Numbered from the stretch's first letter, positions 8,691-17,242 are shown. The stretch: DNA of 37,943 nucleotides from Chromatiales bacterium (GCA_022360905.1 JAKSBX010000254.1:1-37943); one strand, 5' to 3'. A program made the numbers and translations. Notes: generated by a model not told the origin, from the letters alone.

Positions 8691-9140
8691 ATGAGTTCTC
8701 AAGGGGGAGCAGTGGAAGAGCGCAGAACTGTCACTCGAGACTTGATTGACAAGCTCTTGAAAGAGCGACAAGAGATGTTGGTTTTGTTTTGTGAAGTGGC
8801 TGGGTTGGAGCCATACCATCGGTCTGCTTCACTGGATCAGCAGTTACAGACGTTTTGTCAGGTGCTGATCGACTATACCGCATTTGGCCATTTTGAAGTC
8901 TTTGGTCGTGTCAGTAACGGCAATGAACGGCGCAGTGGTGTACTGCAGGTTGCAGAAAAAATCTATCCGGAGTTCGTCAAGGCGAGTGAAGTCGCCGTCA
9001 GTTTCAATGACCGATACGATCTGTCCGACCATGAGCTGCAGCTGGATCACTTATCTGAAGATCTCTGTCAACTGGGTGAAGAGCTGGCGATACGAATCGA
9101 ATTGGAAGATCAACTGCTGGCCACCATGCTAGATCGTTAG
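8691..9140 (+). CDS. rsd: Rsd/AlgQ-family anti-sigma-70 factor
   Basis: The ATG at 8691 is used because GGAGGG lies at 8681-8686; a TTG one codon earlier is less likely. The 149-residue product matches Rsd/AlgQ in length and motifs: IDKLLKERQEMLVLFCEVAG near 20-40, LDQQLQTFCQVLIDYTAFGH near 47-66, and an acidic C-terminal helix (LSEDLCQLGEELAIRIELED). In E. coli Rsd binds region 4 of the housekeeping sigma factor in stationary phase and frees core polymerase for alternative sigmas. In Pseudomonas AlgQ has a related regulatory role. The gene stands alone, with about 470 bp before the next gene on the same strand. Confidence 0.9.
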   Translation: MSSQGGAVEERRTVTRDLIDKLLKERQEMLVLFCEVAGLEPYHRSASLDQQLQTFCQVLIDYTAFGHFEVFGRVSNGNERRSGVLQVAEKIYPEFVKASEVAVSFNDRYDLSDHELQLDHLSEDLCQLGEELAIRIELEDQLLATMLDR

Positions 9141-9614
9141 TCCGCTAAAACGGTTTGTGACACACAATCCATGAGCGGACCCTTGTTAGGCAACGGCCAC
9201 TCCAGCGCCAGCTTGTCGTCCAACAAGGTCAATTGGATTGGTGTTAACGGATATACCGGTGTGAAGCCTGAGAATTCTGCAGGATCTATTGACAGGCTGC
9301 AGTCAATGCTCTGGTTGCCGGTTGATCATGCTCTCTGTCATTCTGCCGATAAAAACCAGAACCGAGGATTTGGCTGTAAAACAGACAGCTGGATCAATAA
9401 TTGATCGCTGTATTTTTTAAAACGTTGGTCACATTTCTGTTGTGATGTGAATAAATCTCACTTAGTTACGTTTAATTCTTGAACCTCATCATCTAGACTC
9501 ACTCTATGTAACTTGCTGAGTTTCATGGTAGTTTTACTTTGAAGTCTGGTTGAATAGGTTGCAATTGACCCACCAGGCTGTTAATCAATTAATGAATCGA
9601 GGATTTGTGTAACC
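9141..9614. other. intergenic stretch between rsd and the cyclase-like gene
   Basis: There is no supported gene in about 470 bp. A 77-codon frame at 9171-9404 has no recognisable motif or ribosome site. The last 200 bp (9400-9600) is AT-rich and contains stretches such as TTGTGATGTGAATAAATCTC. It is the likely promoter region of the gene at 9615, but no promoter is called. Confidence 0.45.
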
Positions 9615-12026
9615 TTGGGCGTTCAACTGAATGTTGGAGAATTTCTTGCGCCACTACGACGCTGTCCCTCATGGCAGGTCGATCTGGAGCAGTTTCAAAT
9701 CGGTATAGACAATCGCCATATCGATGTGGCGATCAGTCATCAATTCCGTAGTTCACTGCTTTCCCTGGTTGAGAAGATTGTCCATGAAGATCTGGCCAAG
9801 CATGGTTGGGCCAATACCGGCCAGTTCTCATCAGGAACGGATATCGAGGGTTTTAAAGCAAGCTATCGCAGTGTTCTGCAGGGTGCACTGGAGCAGATAA
9901 ATGCCAATGCGGCCGTTAAGGAACTCCTGCAACTGCTGCATCTGGTGCTGCTGAAGTTGATGCTGGATGCGCCGCAAGCCGCGCTCTCGAAACTGCGGGG
10001 ACAGCTGCAGCAGGATGTGGAATCCACCGCAGATTTGCACAGTGGCCGAGCCATGGAGATGCACGATCGACTGGTCGGCCTGGCCCGTCTCGAACCGGGG
10101 ATTCGCTATCGTACCTTGAGTCGGCTGTTCAAGATTGTTCAGCGCCTCGAATCCAAGGAGCTGCGTAAAATGCGTAAATCCGTGGTAGGTAGCTCCTGGG
10201 TGGTTTCCAAGCGGATTTTGTTCAATCCGTTACTGCATCTGCCAGACCTCACCAGTGAAGAGTATCTGTTGAATCACTATCCGCTGCTGTGTGTCGATCG
10301 GGAAGGCGGCAACTATTTTGATCTGGCGAATCGCTACATCAGTACAACCTACCGCGACTATCTCCCCGAATGGGTAAAACCACAAACACCTGAAACCGAT
10401 CCACCACAAACCGGTGATACTACCCAGTTTCAAATTACCCAGCGAGAGCGCCATAGCGGTTTTTCCGATTTTCTCGAAGGTCAGCGACTTCTGGAACGTA
10501 GTCTCTCTGCACAAGAGTTCAAGGAGATCTATGTCAGCTGGTTGGATGATCCGAGGAATATGGAGTTGTTGCTAAAGCAGACCGGCGATGCCAAGGGTGG
10601 ATGGTTTTCTCGTGCCCCGGTGAAACAGAGCAGCGGCCTATGGGAGAATCCCGAGCAAAATAAAATACAGCAGCAATTGAAATCAGAGCTACTCAAACAG
10701 TTTGATCGATCGGGACTGACTCGACGCGCGATTGCGGCCTATCGTACAGAGAGACTCTATCGACAATTCAATGGCTTGATCTCCAATCGGGATATCTATC
10801 ACTACCTGGTCGATGCGCTTCCCAAAAGAACTCTGCTGAAAAAACTCTCATCAACAGCCGACAAAGGTGTATCGGTAATCAAAGCACTCGATGTGGTGCA
10901 TGGATACATCCGCCGCATGCCGGCGATCAAGCAGCAGGGCTACGCCATTCGCTATCTGAAGGATTTTCTAACCTTCCGCAGAGATTTGAAACTGGCCTAC
11001 TATACCTATCAACAGATGAGCCGTTTGAATATTCTGCAGGATAGTGAAAGCATCCAGTTATCACGGGATAACGGCAGTCTCTATGAGTTTCGACTCAGTC
11101 AGGATGGGGATGCTCAGGATGGCAGGATCAAAGCCCATGCGATTCTGAAAGCGGATGTAAGAGGTTCTACCGAAATTACCAGTCAGCTTGTGGAGAAGCG
11201 GCTTAATCCCGCCACCCATTTCAGCATGAACTTTTTCGACCCGATCACCAAGCTGCTGAATCGCTTCGGAGCCAAGAAGGTGTTTGTTGAGGGGGATGCG
11301 CTGATACTCAGTGTTTTGGAGACAGGCGCTATGTCCACCCAGGGGATGACGGTGGCCAATGCCTGTGGTTTGGCGAGAAAAATCCTCCTGGTCATGGAGG
11401 CGCAAAACAGTCAGAACAGGGCACATAATCTGCCGAAACTGGAATTGGGCCTGGGAATCGCCTTCAGCAGTGAAGCGCCGGCCTATCTGAATGATGAGCA
11501 GCGTAAAATCATGATTTCACCGGCCATCAATGAAGCCGACAGATTGTCATCCTGTTCCTCTGAGTTGCGGCATGATACCAGTTGGCGCAGAAGCCAGCGG
11601 CATCGTGTGGAGGTTTTTTCCGATGACGGCGGCACAGAGAACAAAAGGGCCAGACGGCTGCGCTTCAATGTAAACGGGATTGAGCTGGCGCCGCCTGCAT
11701 TCAAGAAGCTCAAATCGGAAATGGTGCTGCACAAGATGAAAGTGCATAGCCGTTCCGGTGAAGGGGATACCTACCATGTGGGCCGATTTGTCGACCGCAG
11801 AGGCAGTGCCCATTGGCTGGTAATCCGCGAGGCGGTGATCAAGACATGGCAACGGCAAGATGATATGCCCGTAGCTCAGGCAGATGACTGTTTCTATGAA
11901 GTGGTGACCGATCCGGAACTGATCGGCAAGGTTAAAAAACGCCTTAACGCGAAACGCGCACCGAATCAGTTGGAAAGTCAGGAAGCGGAGGAGGTTATTC
12001 CACTCAGCCTGGAATCAGACGCCTGA
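9615..12026 (+). CDS. large protein with a divergent class III adenylate/guanylate cyclase domain
   Basis: The protein has 803 residues. The likely start is TTG at 9615, because no in-frame ATG or GTG lies between the stop at 9582 and it; GAGGA is 11 bp upstream. Residues 1-490 are mostly helical and not recognised. Residues about 506-650 resemble a class III cyclase: both metal-binding aspartates are present (Asp514 in LKADVRGST, Asp561 in VFVEGDALI), and so is the transition-state Asn/Arg pair (Asn639 and Arg643 in SPAINEADRL). The usual base-selecting lysine three residues before the second metal motif is replaced (FVEGD), so substrate choice may differ. Residues about 680-760 look beta-rich. 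No membrane helix is evident. It overlaps convergent slt by 12 bp. Confidence 0.75.
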   Translation: MGVQLNVGEFLAPLRRCPSWQVDLEQFQIGIDNRHIDVAISHQFRSSLLSLVEKIVHEDLAKHGWANTGQFSSGTDIEGFKASYRSVLQGALEQINANAAVKELLQLLHLVLLKLMLDAPQAALSKLRGQLQQDVESTADLHSGRAMEMHDRLVGLARLEPGIRYRTLSRLFKIVQRLESKELRKMRKSVVGSSWVVSKRILFNPLLHLPDLTSEEYLLNHYPLLCVDREGGNYFDLANRYISTTYRDYLPEWVKPQTPETDPPQTGDTTQFQITQRERHSGFSDFLEGQRLLERSLSAQEFKEIYVSWLDDPRNMELLLKQTGDAKGGWFSRAPVKQSSGLWENPEQNKIQQQLKSELLKQFDRSGLTRRAIAAYRTERLYRQFNGLISNRDIYHYLVDALPKRTLLKKLSSTADKGVSVIKALDVVHGYIRRMPAIKQQGYAIRYLKDFLTFRRDLKLAYYTYQQMSRLNILQDSESIQLSRDNGSLYEFRLSQDGDAQDGRIKAHAILKADVRGSTEITSQLVEKRLNPATHFSMNFFDPITKLLNRFGAKKVFVEGDALILSVLETGAMSTQGMTVANACGLARKILLVMEAQNSQNRAHNLPKLELGLGIAFSSEAPAYLNDEQRKIMISPAINEADRLSSCSSELRHDTSWRRSQRHRVEVFSDDGGTENKRARRLRFNVNGIELAPPAFKKLKSEMVLHKMKVHSRSGEGDTYHVGRFVDRRGSAHWLVIREAVIKTWQRQDDMPVAQADDCFYEVVTDPELIGKVKKRLNAKRAPNQLESQEAEEVIPLSLESDA

Positions 12027-13985
12027 AGCCCGGTTTCTGGCCTCGATCGGGGCCAACCATTTTTTCGGCACCACTTTTGATTGCTCCCCAAGGCGATAGT
12101 TGTAGATGACGGTATAGGCGAGCACGCGCTTTAAATACTCCCTGGTCTCGTGGAAAGGGATCGTCTCGATCCAGATATCGGTGGCCTGAGTTCGATCGGG
12201 CAGCCAGCTTTTTACTCGATGTGGACCGGCATTGTAGGCCGCTGTTGCCAATACCGGATTCTCCTGCAACTGTCGGTAAATCTTATTCAGGTAGCCGGTG
12301 CCCAGTCGGATATTGACTTCCGGTCGAAACAGGTCGTCCAGCTTGAGCGGCGAGTGTTTCATCTCCTTGGCCACCTGTTTGGCGGTTTTCGGCATCAGCT
12401 GCATCAAACCCCTTGCCCCGGCCGAGGATCTTGCATCACTGATAAAAGCGCTCTCCTGGCGAAGAATTGCATAGACCCAGGCGCGATCGATACCATGTCC
12501 CCGTGCCTGCCCGGTAATGGTCTCCTGATGTGCCAGGGGAAAGCGCAGCTCCAGGTCGTTCCAGTGGCGCAACTTTGCCAGGGTAATGATGCTTTGTGAC
12601 GGCCAATCCCAGTTTTGCGCCAGATGTGCCGCCGCTTTCAACTCATCGGGTGTGGCCTTTTTCAGTGCCAGGTTCCACTCCTTGCGGGCGGACATGGGGC
12701 GCTTCAATATGTGCAGCTCGCGGGCCCTCTGCAGGCCTGGGTTCAAGGCCATTGCCGTGGTGATTTTCTGATCTGACTGTAGGGCGATATGCTCCAGTTT
12801 CGGCGCTATGCCCAACTGATTGGCCGCCATAAAGCCATAGTAACTGCGCTCCTGTGAAAGGCGTTTAAGAATCGCTCTTGCTTCATTTTCCCGGTCCAGC
12901 TTGGTCAGGGCGCGGGCATGCCAGTATTGCCATTGGGCCTGCCTCTTTTCCGTTGCAGAGAGTGATTCCACCAGCTGCAATACCCAGGGCCAGTCATTGA
13001 CCTGGAGTGCAGCCTGGAGGGCTTTCTCCGAGACTCTGCTGTCCAGTTTCAGCTGTTCCGGCAGCAGTTGGTTGAAGCGCTGGCTGAGCTGCTCGTCCGG
13101 TTCTCTGGCCAGTCCGCCAGCCAATGCATAGATCGCCTTTTGTTGCTGTTTTTCTGAAAATATTCCTGTGGGTTGGAGTTTTTCCCAGGCCGCGAATGCT
13201 GCTTCTACATCGCGCCAGGCGAGTTTTCGGATCACCTGGATGGCCATCTCATCTTTCATCGGGTGATCAATGCCATACAACTTGGCCACTTTGCGGGGTT
13301 GCCGATAGAGCATCAGCCAGAGCTCGGCGATCTGTTGTTCCGATTGGCTGAGATGACGTTTCAGATAGTTGGCCAACCTGGTCTGACGCTGGGACATTGC
13401 CAGTTTGAACCGTTGCCATACCTGCCGTTCAGTGAGATGACCGGCATCTATCCAGCTTTTGAATACCGGATCGCACACCTTAGGTTGGGATCTACCGTTG
13501 AGCCACAGATCGGGAACCTCTGAGTAGGCCTGTTCAGTCTGCCCGGTTTCGAGCATCGCCTGGAGTCTCCGACACTGTTGCCTGACACTGCCTCCCGGTT
13601 TGGCAAATTGCAGATAGGTCTGCCAGAGTTGGTGTTTCGACAGAAACCTGAGCCACTGGTTGTTGAGCATGCGTTGCAGTGGGGTTCCTTCGAGACGAGT
13701 CAGTCGGTTGCTGATGCTTTGAACCGATTGCTGGTCGATATGCTTCACTGTCTCTTGGTAATCCAGATAGACCAGGAGCGGATAGCCAATCAGCTCCTCT
13801 CTCAATGTCTGGTAGGTTGCCTGATCGCCTTTTGACAGCGCGGCCTCTGCCGCCAGGAAGCGTTCTCTTTGCAACGCCAATTTCTCTTCATTCAGATTGA
13901 CCTCAACTGCCAGGATAGTCATAGGCAGCAGACTGATTAACAATCCGATGAAGAGCGATTTGGCTAAAACAGATGTCATGGTCAT
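12015..13985 (-). CDS. slt: soluble lytic murein transglycosylase (Slt70 family)
   Basis: The protein has 656 residues, close to E. coli Slt70 (645). A signal peptide occupies about 1-26 (LFIGLLISLLPMTILAVE). A long alpha-helical superhelix (U and L domains, about 30-480) precedes the C-terminal SLT domain. The catalytic Glu511 sits in ILRQESAF, followed by GARGLMQLMP (523-532) and AAYNAGP (about 582-588), the three classic motifs. The enzyme cleaves the MurNAc-GlcNAc bond of peptidoglycan in the periplasm and releases 1,6-anhydro-muropeptides. A second in-frame ATG two codons in is an alternative start. Its 3' end overlaps the cyclase-like gene on the other strand by 12 bp. Confidence 0.95.
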   Translation of the reverse strand: MTMTSVLAKSLFIGLLISLLPMTILAVEVNLNEEKLALQRERFLAAEAALSKGDQATYQTLREELIGYPLLVYLDYQETVKHIDQQSVQSISNRLTRLEGTPLQRMLNNQWLRFLSKHQLWQTYLQFAKPGGSVRQQCRRLQAMLETGQTEQAYSEVPDLWLNGRSQPKVCDPVFKSWIDAGHLTERQVWQRFKLAMSQRQTRLANYLKRHLSQSEQQIAELWLMLYRQPRKVAKLYGIDHPMKDEMAIQVIRKLAWRDVEAAFAAWEKLQPTGIFSEKQQQKAIYALAGGLAREPDEQLSQRFNQLLPEQLKLDSRVSEKALQAALQVNDWPWVLQLVESLSATEKRQAQWQYWHARALTKLDRENEARAILKRLSQERSYYGFMAANQLGIAPKLEHIALQSDQKITTAMALNPGLQRARELHILKRPMSARKEWNLALKKATPDELKAAAHLAQNWDWPSQSIITLAKLRHWNDLELRFPLAHQETITGQARGHGIDRAWVYAILRQESAFISDARSSAGARGLMQLMPKTAKQVAKEMKHSPLKLDDLFRPEVNIRLGTGYLNKIYRQLQENPVLATAAYNAGPHRVKSWLPDRTQATDIWIETIPFHETREYLKRVLAYTVIYNYRLGEQSKVVPKKWLAPIEARNRASGV

Positions 13986-14342
13986 TTAGGTCGTCCGTTG
14001 CAGGTATTCAACCAACGGGATGTTCTGTTGATATCGGATCATCCCAGTTAACTGCGTTGGTATTTTGTTGTTTTTATGAATCCTGAATCAGGATCGGCCC
14101 AACGCAAATGCTTACACAATATTTGTAGGCGAGTATAAGCTGAAAAAGTACGACTTTTAATGCCTAAATTGTAAAAAAAATGTCCTGCGAAGAAACAGTC
14201 AGGAACGAAGTGTCATAAGCGTTTTATCGGCCGGATGAATAACAGCTTTAACTCGATTGACAATGGCTGCAATTAGACAATGTTATGGAGTGATTCCCGA
14301 GTTGATAACCCGGAGGTGAAGGTGAACTGATTGGATGCCAGG
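13986..14342. other. AT-rich gap upstream of slt
   Basis: No gene is supported in about 350 bp between slt and glcF, both read leftward. The stretch 14040-14240 is AT-rich and should carry the slt promoter. A small perfect dyad (ATCCTG AAT CAGGAT, 14080-14094) lies within it; it has no T tract and could be an operator or a coincidence. No terminator for glcF is recognisable near 14343. Confidence 0.5.
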
Positions 14343-15605
14343 TTAACGGTTGTCTGTTTCGGCGCTTGGATGTTTGAGTTGACTGGGTGAAAGCAACTCG
14401 ATCCAATGGACAACCGGTGTCGTGTCGGGTGCGGTTTTGCTGATATGGCTCAGGCAACCGATATTGGCCGTTGCAATCAGCTCCGGTTCCCCACCCATCA
14501 GCGCCTCGGTTTTACGCTCACCCAGTTGGTTAGCCAGTTCCGGTTGCAGGATCGAGTAGGTACCCGCTGAGCCACAGCAGAGGTGGGCTTCAGCGACCGG
14601 GGTCAGTTGGTAGCCCAGTCGGCTCAGAATCGTCTCGACCACCCCGGTGATCTGTTGCCCGTGCTGCAGCGTACAGGAGGCATGAAAGGCGACCCTTGGG
14701 GGGCTGCTCATCGGTTGCCGCAGTGGTTCGATATCTTCCTGTTGAATGATCTCAGCGATGTCCTTGCAGTGGCAGACAAGCTGTCTGGCCTTGTCGGCAT
14801 ATTGCGGATCGTCCGCCAGGAGTTTGTCGTACTCTTTCACCATCTGAGTACAGCCGCTGGCGGTGATGACCAGAGCTTCGGCCTGATCTTGGAGCAGTGG
14901 CAACCATTGGTCGATATTGTGCCTTGCCGCCTGGCGGGACGCCTCATGATCATCCAGGTGGTGTTCAACAGCGCCGCAGCAGCCCGCTTTGGGGGTGGTA
15001 ATCAGAGAGATGCCGAGGCGGTCCAGTACCTGGGCGGTTGCCAGATTGATATTCGGCGCAAGGGCTGGCTGAACACAGCCATCCAGGATGAGCATTTTAC
15101 GCTGGTGCCGGACTGGCGGCCAATCACTGTCACCTGTTGACACTTTTTTTGGAATCAGGCGGCTCAGTGTTGGTGGCAGCAGAGGTTTGAATAGCCTGCC
15201 AAGGTTCAGCAGGGCGGCGAACAGATCGCTACGGGGAATCACTTTGCGTAGCAGCCATCGAGTGGATCGGTCGGGCAGTGTGCGGGATTGCCGTTGATGC
15301 AGATGTTGTCGTCCGATTTCAAGCAACCGACTGTAATCGACCCCGGATGGACAAGTGGTTTCACAGGCACGGCACAACAGGCAGCGATCGAGATGCTGTT
15401 GTACCGCTGCACTGGGGCTAGCCCCCTCAAGCAGCTGTTTCACCTGATAGATTCGTCCACGAGGGCTGTCCAGTTCACTGCCGAGCAGCTGGTAGGTCGG
15501 GCAGGTTGCGGTACAGAACCCACAATGCACACAATTTCGCAGAATAGCCTCCGCTTCACGGCCGTGTTCAGATGATAGAATGTCGGAGGTTAATTGAGTC
15601 TGCAT
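14343..15605 (-). CDS. glcF: glycolate oxidase iron-sulfur subunit
   Basis: ATG at 15605 is chosen (420 residues), because the upstream in-frame extension to 15680 reads into the repeat element and the conserved part starts just after. Two ferredoxin-type cluster motifs are present: Cys25-xx-Cys28-xx-Cys31-xxx-Cys35 (NCVHCGFCTATCP) and Cys75-xx-Cys78-xx-Cys81-xxx-Cys85 (RCLLCRACETTCP). Two CCG-domain motifs follow (AGCCGAVEHH near 220 and LCCGSAGTY near 350). With GlcD and GlcE it oxidises glycolate to glyoxylate and passes electrons to the membrane; in autotrophs it handles photorespiratory glycolate. GlcD and GlcE are not next to it, and the position where glcE would be expected is occupied by a repeat element. 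Confidence 0.92.
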   Translation of the reverse strand: MQTQLTSDILSSEHGREAEAILRNCVHCGFCTATCPTYQLLGSELDSPRGRIYQVKQLLEGASPSAAVQQHLDRCLLCRACETTCPSGVDYSRLLEIGRQHLHQRQSRTLPDRSTRWLLRKVIPRSDLFAALLNLGRLFKPLLPPTLSRLIPKKVSTGDSDWPPVRHQRKMLILDGCVQPALAPNINLATAQVLDRLGISLITTPKAGCCGAVEHHLDDHEASRQAARHNIDQWLPLLQDQAEALVITASGCTQMVKEYDKLLADDPQYADKARQLVCHCKDIAEIIQQEDIEPLRQPMSSPPRVAFHASCTLQHGQQITGVVETILSRLGYQLTPVAEAHLCCGSAGTYSILQPELANQLGERKTEALMGGEPELIATANIGCLSHISKTAPDTTPVVHWIELLSPSQLKHPSAETDNR

Positions 15606-15622
15606 AATCTTCGGCGGGTTAC

Positions 15623-15890
15623 TAGGGCCTGTTAACACGAATCCAATCGGCCCTGCTGGGGCTATTTTTTCGTCCAGCAAGGCAGAATGAGCGTGGTGTA
15701 GTTATTCTACATGAGCGAATGATAACGCCGCTGGCGGAAAAATAGCCCCAGCCCTTCGGGTTGCCCCTGAAAAAGCGCCACTCCGCGTTGCTCGTCGTTC
15801 ATTTGGAACAACCAAACTTCTCTCCTCGCGCCTTGATTGGCGCTTTTTCAGGGGCAACAGGGCCGATTGGATTCGTGTTAACAGGCCCTA
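15623..15890. mobile_element. 268-bp terminal-inverted-repeat element with two internal hairpins (MITE-like)
   Basis: The ends, 15623-15655 and 15858-15890, are perfect 33-bp inverted repeats starting TAGGGCCTGTTAACACGAAT. Inside are two stems. Stem one has arms near 15655-15678 and 15730-15752 (GCTGGGGCTATTTTT and its complement, with a small bulge). Stem two has perfect 20-bp arms at 15761-15780 and 15838-15857 (TTGCCCCTGAAAAAGCGCCA). There is no open frame of note and no clear target-site duplication. Its ends resemble solo fragments at 4704, 16495, 16997 and 37852. It lies directly upstream of glcF. A non-autonomous element or structured repeat is the best reading; mobility is inferred. 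Confidence 0.85.
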
Positions 15891-16002
15891 ACTTGGTGCC
15901 TTAACAGGCCTTGGTATTGTGATGTGTTTTCGCAGGAAAACCAAGATATTCCATAAGATCCCGAAGGGAGTTGTGGTGCTCGCCGGTGGTATAACTTTTT
16001 TA

Positions 16003-16018
16003 GGCCTGTCAACAGGCC
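16003..16018. repeat. short dyad resembling the repeat-element tip
   Basis: GGCCTG TCAA CAGGCC is a perfect 6-bp stem with a 4-base loop, similar to the GGCCTGTTAACA tip of the 268-bp element. It lies just upstream of the thioesterase gene, about 20 bp before its ATG. Confidence 0.5.
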
Positions 16019-16036
16019 CAGGGATTGAGGCGAGGT

Positions 16037-16489
16037 ATGTCTGGCAGAGACAACAAGCTGACATTGGCTGAGCGATTGGAACGGTTTCCCCCCTTTCAGA
16101 GTCTTGGCGTGAAGCTCTTGTCCATCAGCGATGATTGGGCAACGGTACGCCTGCTTCTGCCGTTGAACCGGTCTACCAGGAATCCTGGCGGCAGTATGTT
16201 TGGTGGTAGTATTGCCGCATTGGCCGATCCGGTGCCGGCTTTGGCCTGCAATCATCGATTTCCGGCCTATGATGTCTGGACCAGAGAGTTGAGCGTGGAT
16301 TTCCGCAGGCCCGGGTTGAGCGACCTGGAGTTACGCTTTGAGTTTCCGGAGCGGACATCGAAACAGATCGCACTCGAGCTGGCACAGCGGAATCGTAGTA
16401 CGCCGGATTTTGAGTTTGGTATCTACGATACCGATGGTGAGTTGGTTGCCTGGGTAAACAACCGGGTGGCTATCCGACCAGGTAGCTAG
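16037..16489 (+). CDS. PaaI/DUF4442-like hotdog-fold thioesterase
   Basis: The ATG at 16037 is preceded by TGAGGCGAGGT, a good ribosome site; the TTG at 16025 is less likely. The protein has 150 residues. The hotdog signature runs from about 40 to 100: VRLLLPLNRSTRNPGGSMFG, then GSIAALADPVPAL, the central helix region, then ELSVDFRRPGLSDLELRFEF. This matches the DUF4442/YiiD C-terminal type of acyl-CoA thioesterase-like proteins. Substrate is unknown. It is a small gene lying between repeat fragments (16003-16018 and 16495-16519) and may be co-transcribed with the Sel1 gene downstream. Confidence 0.8.
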   Translation: MSGRDNKLTLAERLERFPPFQSLGVKLLSISDDWATVRLLLPLNRSTRNPGGSMFGGSIAALADPVPALACNHRFPAYDVWTRELSVDFRRPGLSDLELRFEFPERTSKQIALELAQRNRSTPDFEFGIYDTDGELVAWVNNRVAIRPGS

Positions 16490-16494
16490 GGCGT

Positions 16495-16519
16495 ATTGGA
16501 TTAGTGTTAACAGGCCCTA
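16495..16519 (+). repeat. solo terminal fragment of the 268-bp repeat family
   Basis: ATTGGATTAGTGTTAACAGG plus CCCTA matches the right terminal repeat of the 268-bp element with one change. It sits between the thioesterase stop and the Sel1 gene start. Confidence 0.8.
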
Positions 16520-16554
16520 GTGTAAGAGATTAGTGAAACAGTGAGAAGGTTAAT

Positions 16555-16989
16555 ATGACAGATTCAAACAGTGATATGGATTTTGAGTTAAGCAGTGCCA
16601 TAGCCGCATTTGAAGGTAAAAACTTCTCCCGCGCTGCAGCGCTGCTCTCGCCACTGGCCGAGCAGGGCAGTGTTGAAGCCCAGTACCGCATGGCCATTAT
16701 GTCCCAGGGAGGGCTGGGTATCGCCGTCAATGAGCTGATGGCTTACAAGTATATGAAAGCGGCTGCCGAATCTGGTCATGCCATGGCGCAGCATGGGCTG
16801 GGATTCATGTATCTGGAAGGCGAATGTGTGGAACAGAATCTGGAAAAAGCCGTTGACTGGTTCAAGCAGGCCGCGGAGCAGGGGCTGGCCGGATCTCAAA
16901 CCACCCTGGCGATGCTCTATGAAGAGGGACGGGGAGTGGAAAAAGATCTAGAAGAGGCCAAGCGCTGGTACAAGCTGGCGGGTTTCTGA
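16555..16989 (+). CDS. small Sel1-repeat (SLR) protein
   Basis: The protein has 144 residues and no signal peptide. AGAAGG is 6 bp before the ATG. Three to four Sel1-like repeats of about 36 residues are visible: SPLAEQGSVEAQYRMAIM (about 32-49), KAAAESGHAMAQHGLGFMYL (about 67-86) and KQAAEQGLAGSQTTLAMLYE (about 103-122). The last ends in WYKLAG. Such helical solenoids bind other proteins; no partner is evident. Fragments of the 268-bp element's terminal repeat lie on both sides (16495-16519 and 16997-17021). Confidence 0.88.
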   Translation: MTDSNSDMDFELSSAIAAFEGKNFSRAAALLSPLAEQGSVEAQYRMAIMSQGGLGIAVNELMAYKYMKAAAESGHAMAQHGLGFMYLEGECVEQNLEKAVDWFKQAAEQGLAGSQTTLAMLYEEGRGVEKDLEEAKRWYKLAGF

Positions 16990-16996
16990 ACTACCT

Positions 16997-17021
16997 GGCC
17001 TGTCAAGACGAATCCAACCGG
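16997..17021 (-). repeat. solo terminal fragment of the 268-bp repeat family (opposite orientation)
   Basis: GGCCTGTCAAGACGAATCCA plus ACCGG resembles the left terminal repeat (GGCCTGTTAACACGAATCCA) with a few changes. It begins 8 bp after the Sel1 stop. With 16495-16519 it brackets the Sel1 gene in opposite orientations. Confidence 0.65.
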
Positions 17022-17056
17022 TGTCCCAGCTCCGAATAGCGAAAAACCAGGAGAAC

Positions 17057-17157
17057 AACCGCAAATAAACGCCAAATACCACGGATCTACGCAATTAGAG
17101 GCCGCAATATAAAATTATTTGCGGCATTTTGCGGTGATTGGTGTTAATTTGCGGTTT
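17057..17157. repeat. phased 10-bp inverted-repeat pair C
   Basis: The left arm (about 17057-17084, AACCGCAAATAAACGCCAAA) and right arm (about 17118-17157, ending GTGTTAATTTGCGGTTT) are imperfect reverse complements with the same 10-bp unit as pairs A, B and D. Immediately to the right is AAGTAAGCGCCCTTCGTT (17165-17182), a motif that also accompanies copies at 34.4-34.6 kb and 37.6-37.9 kb. Confidence 0.8.
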
Positions 17158-17242
17158 AAACGCTTAAGTAAGCGCCCTTCGTTCAACCCCCCCAGTGAAA
17201 TTATCCATACGGGGGGCAACGGGGCAGACCGGATTCGTGGAA

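Noticed and set aside
8167-9330. TGCCGGTTGATCATG repeated at 8167 and 9316, flanking rsd
   Set aside because: A 15-base match between two places in 38 kb is close to what chance gives, and the flanks do not continue the match convincingly.
15605-15680. N-terminal extension of glcF by 25 codons
   Set aside because: The extension is encoded by the end of the 268-bp repeat and its flank, and conserved sequence starts after the ATG at 15605.
15623-17021. GTTAAC-containing repeat ends as integron attC sites
   Set aside because: GTTAAC resembles an attC core, but the element has perfect 33-bp ends and internal blunt stems, without the attC imperfect-stem pattern, and no integrase gene is seen.
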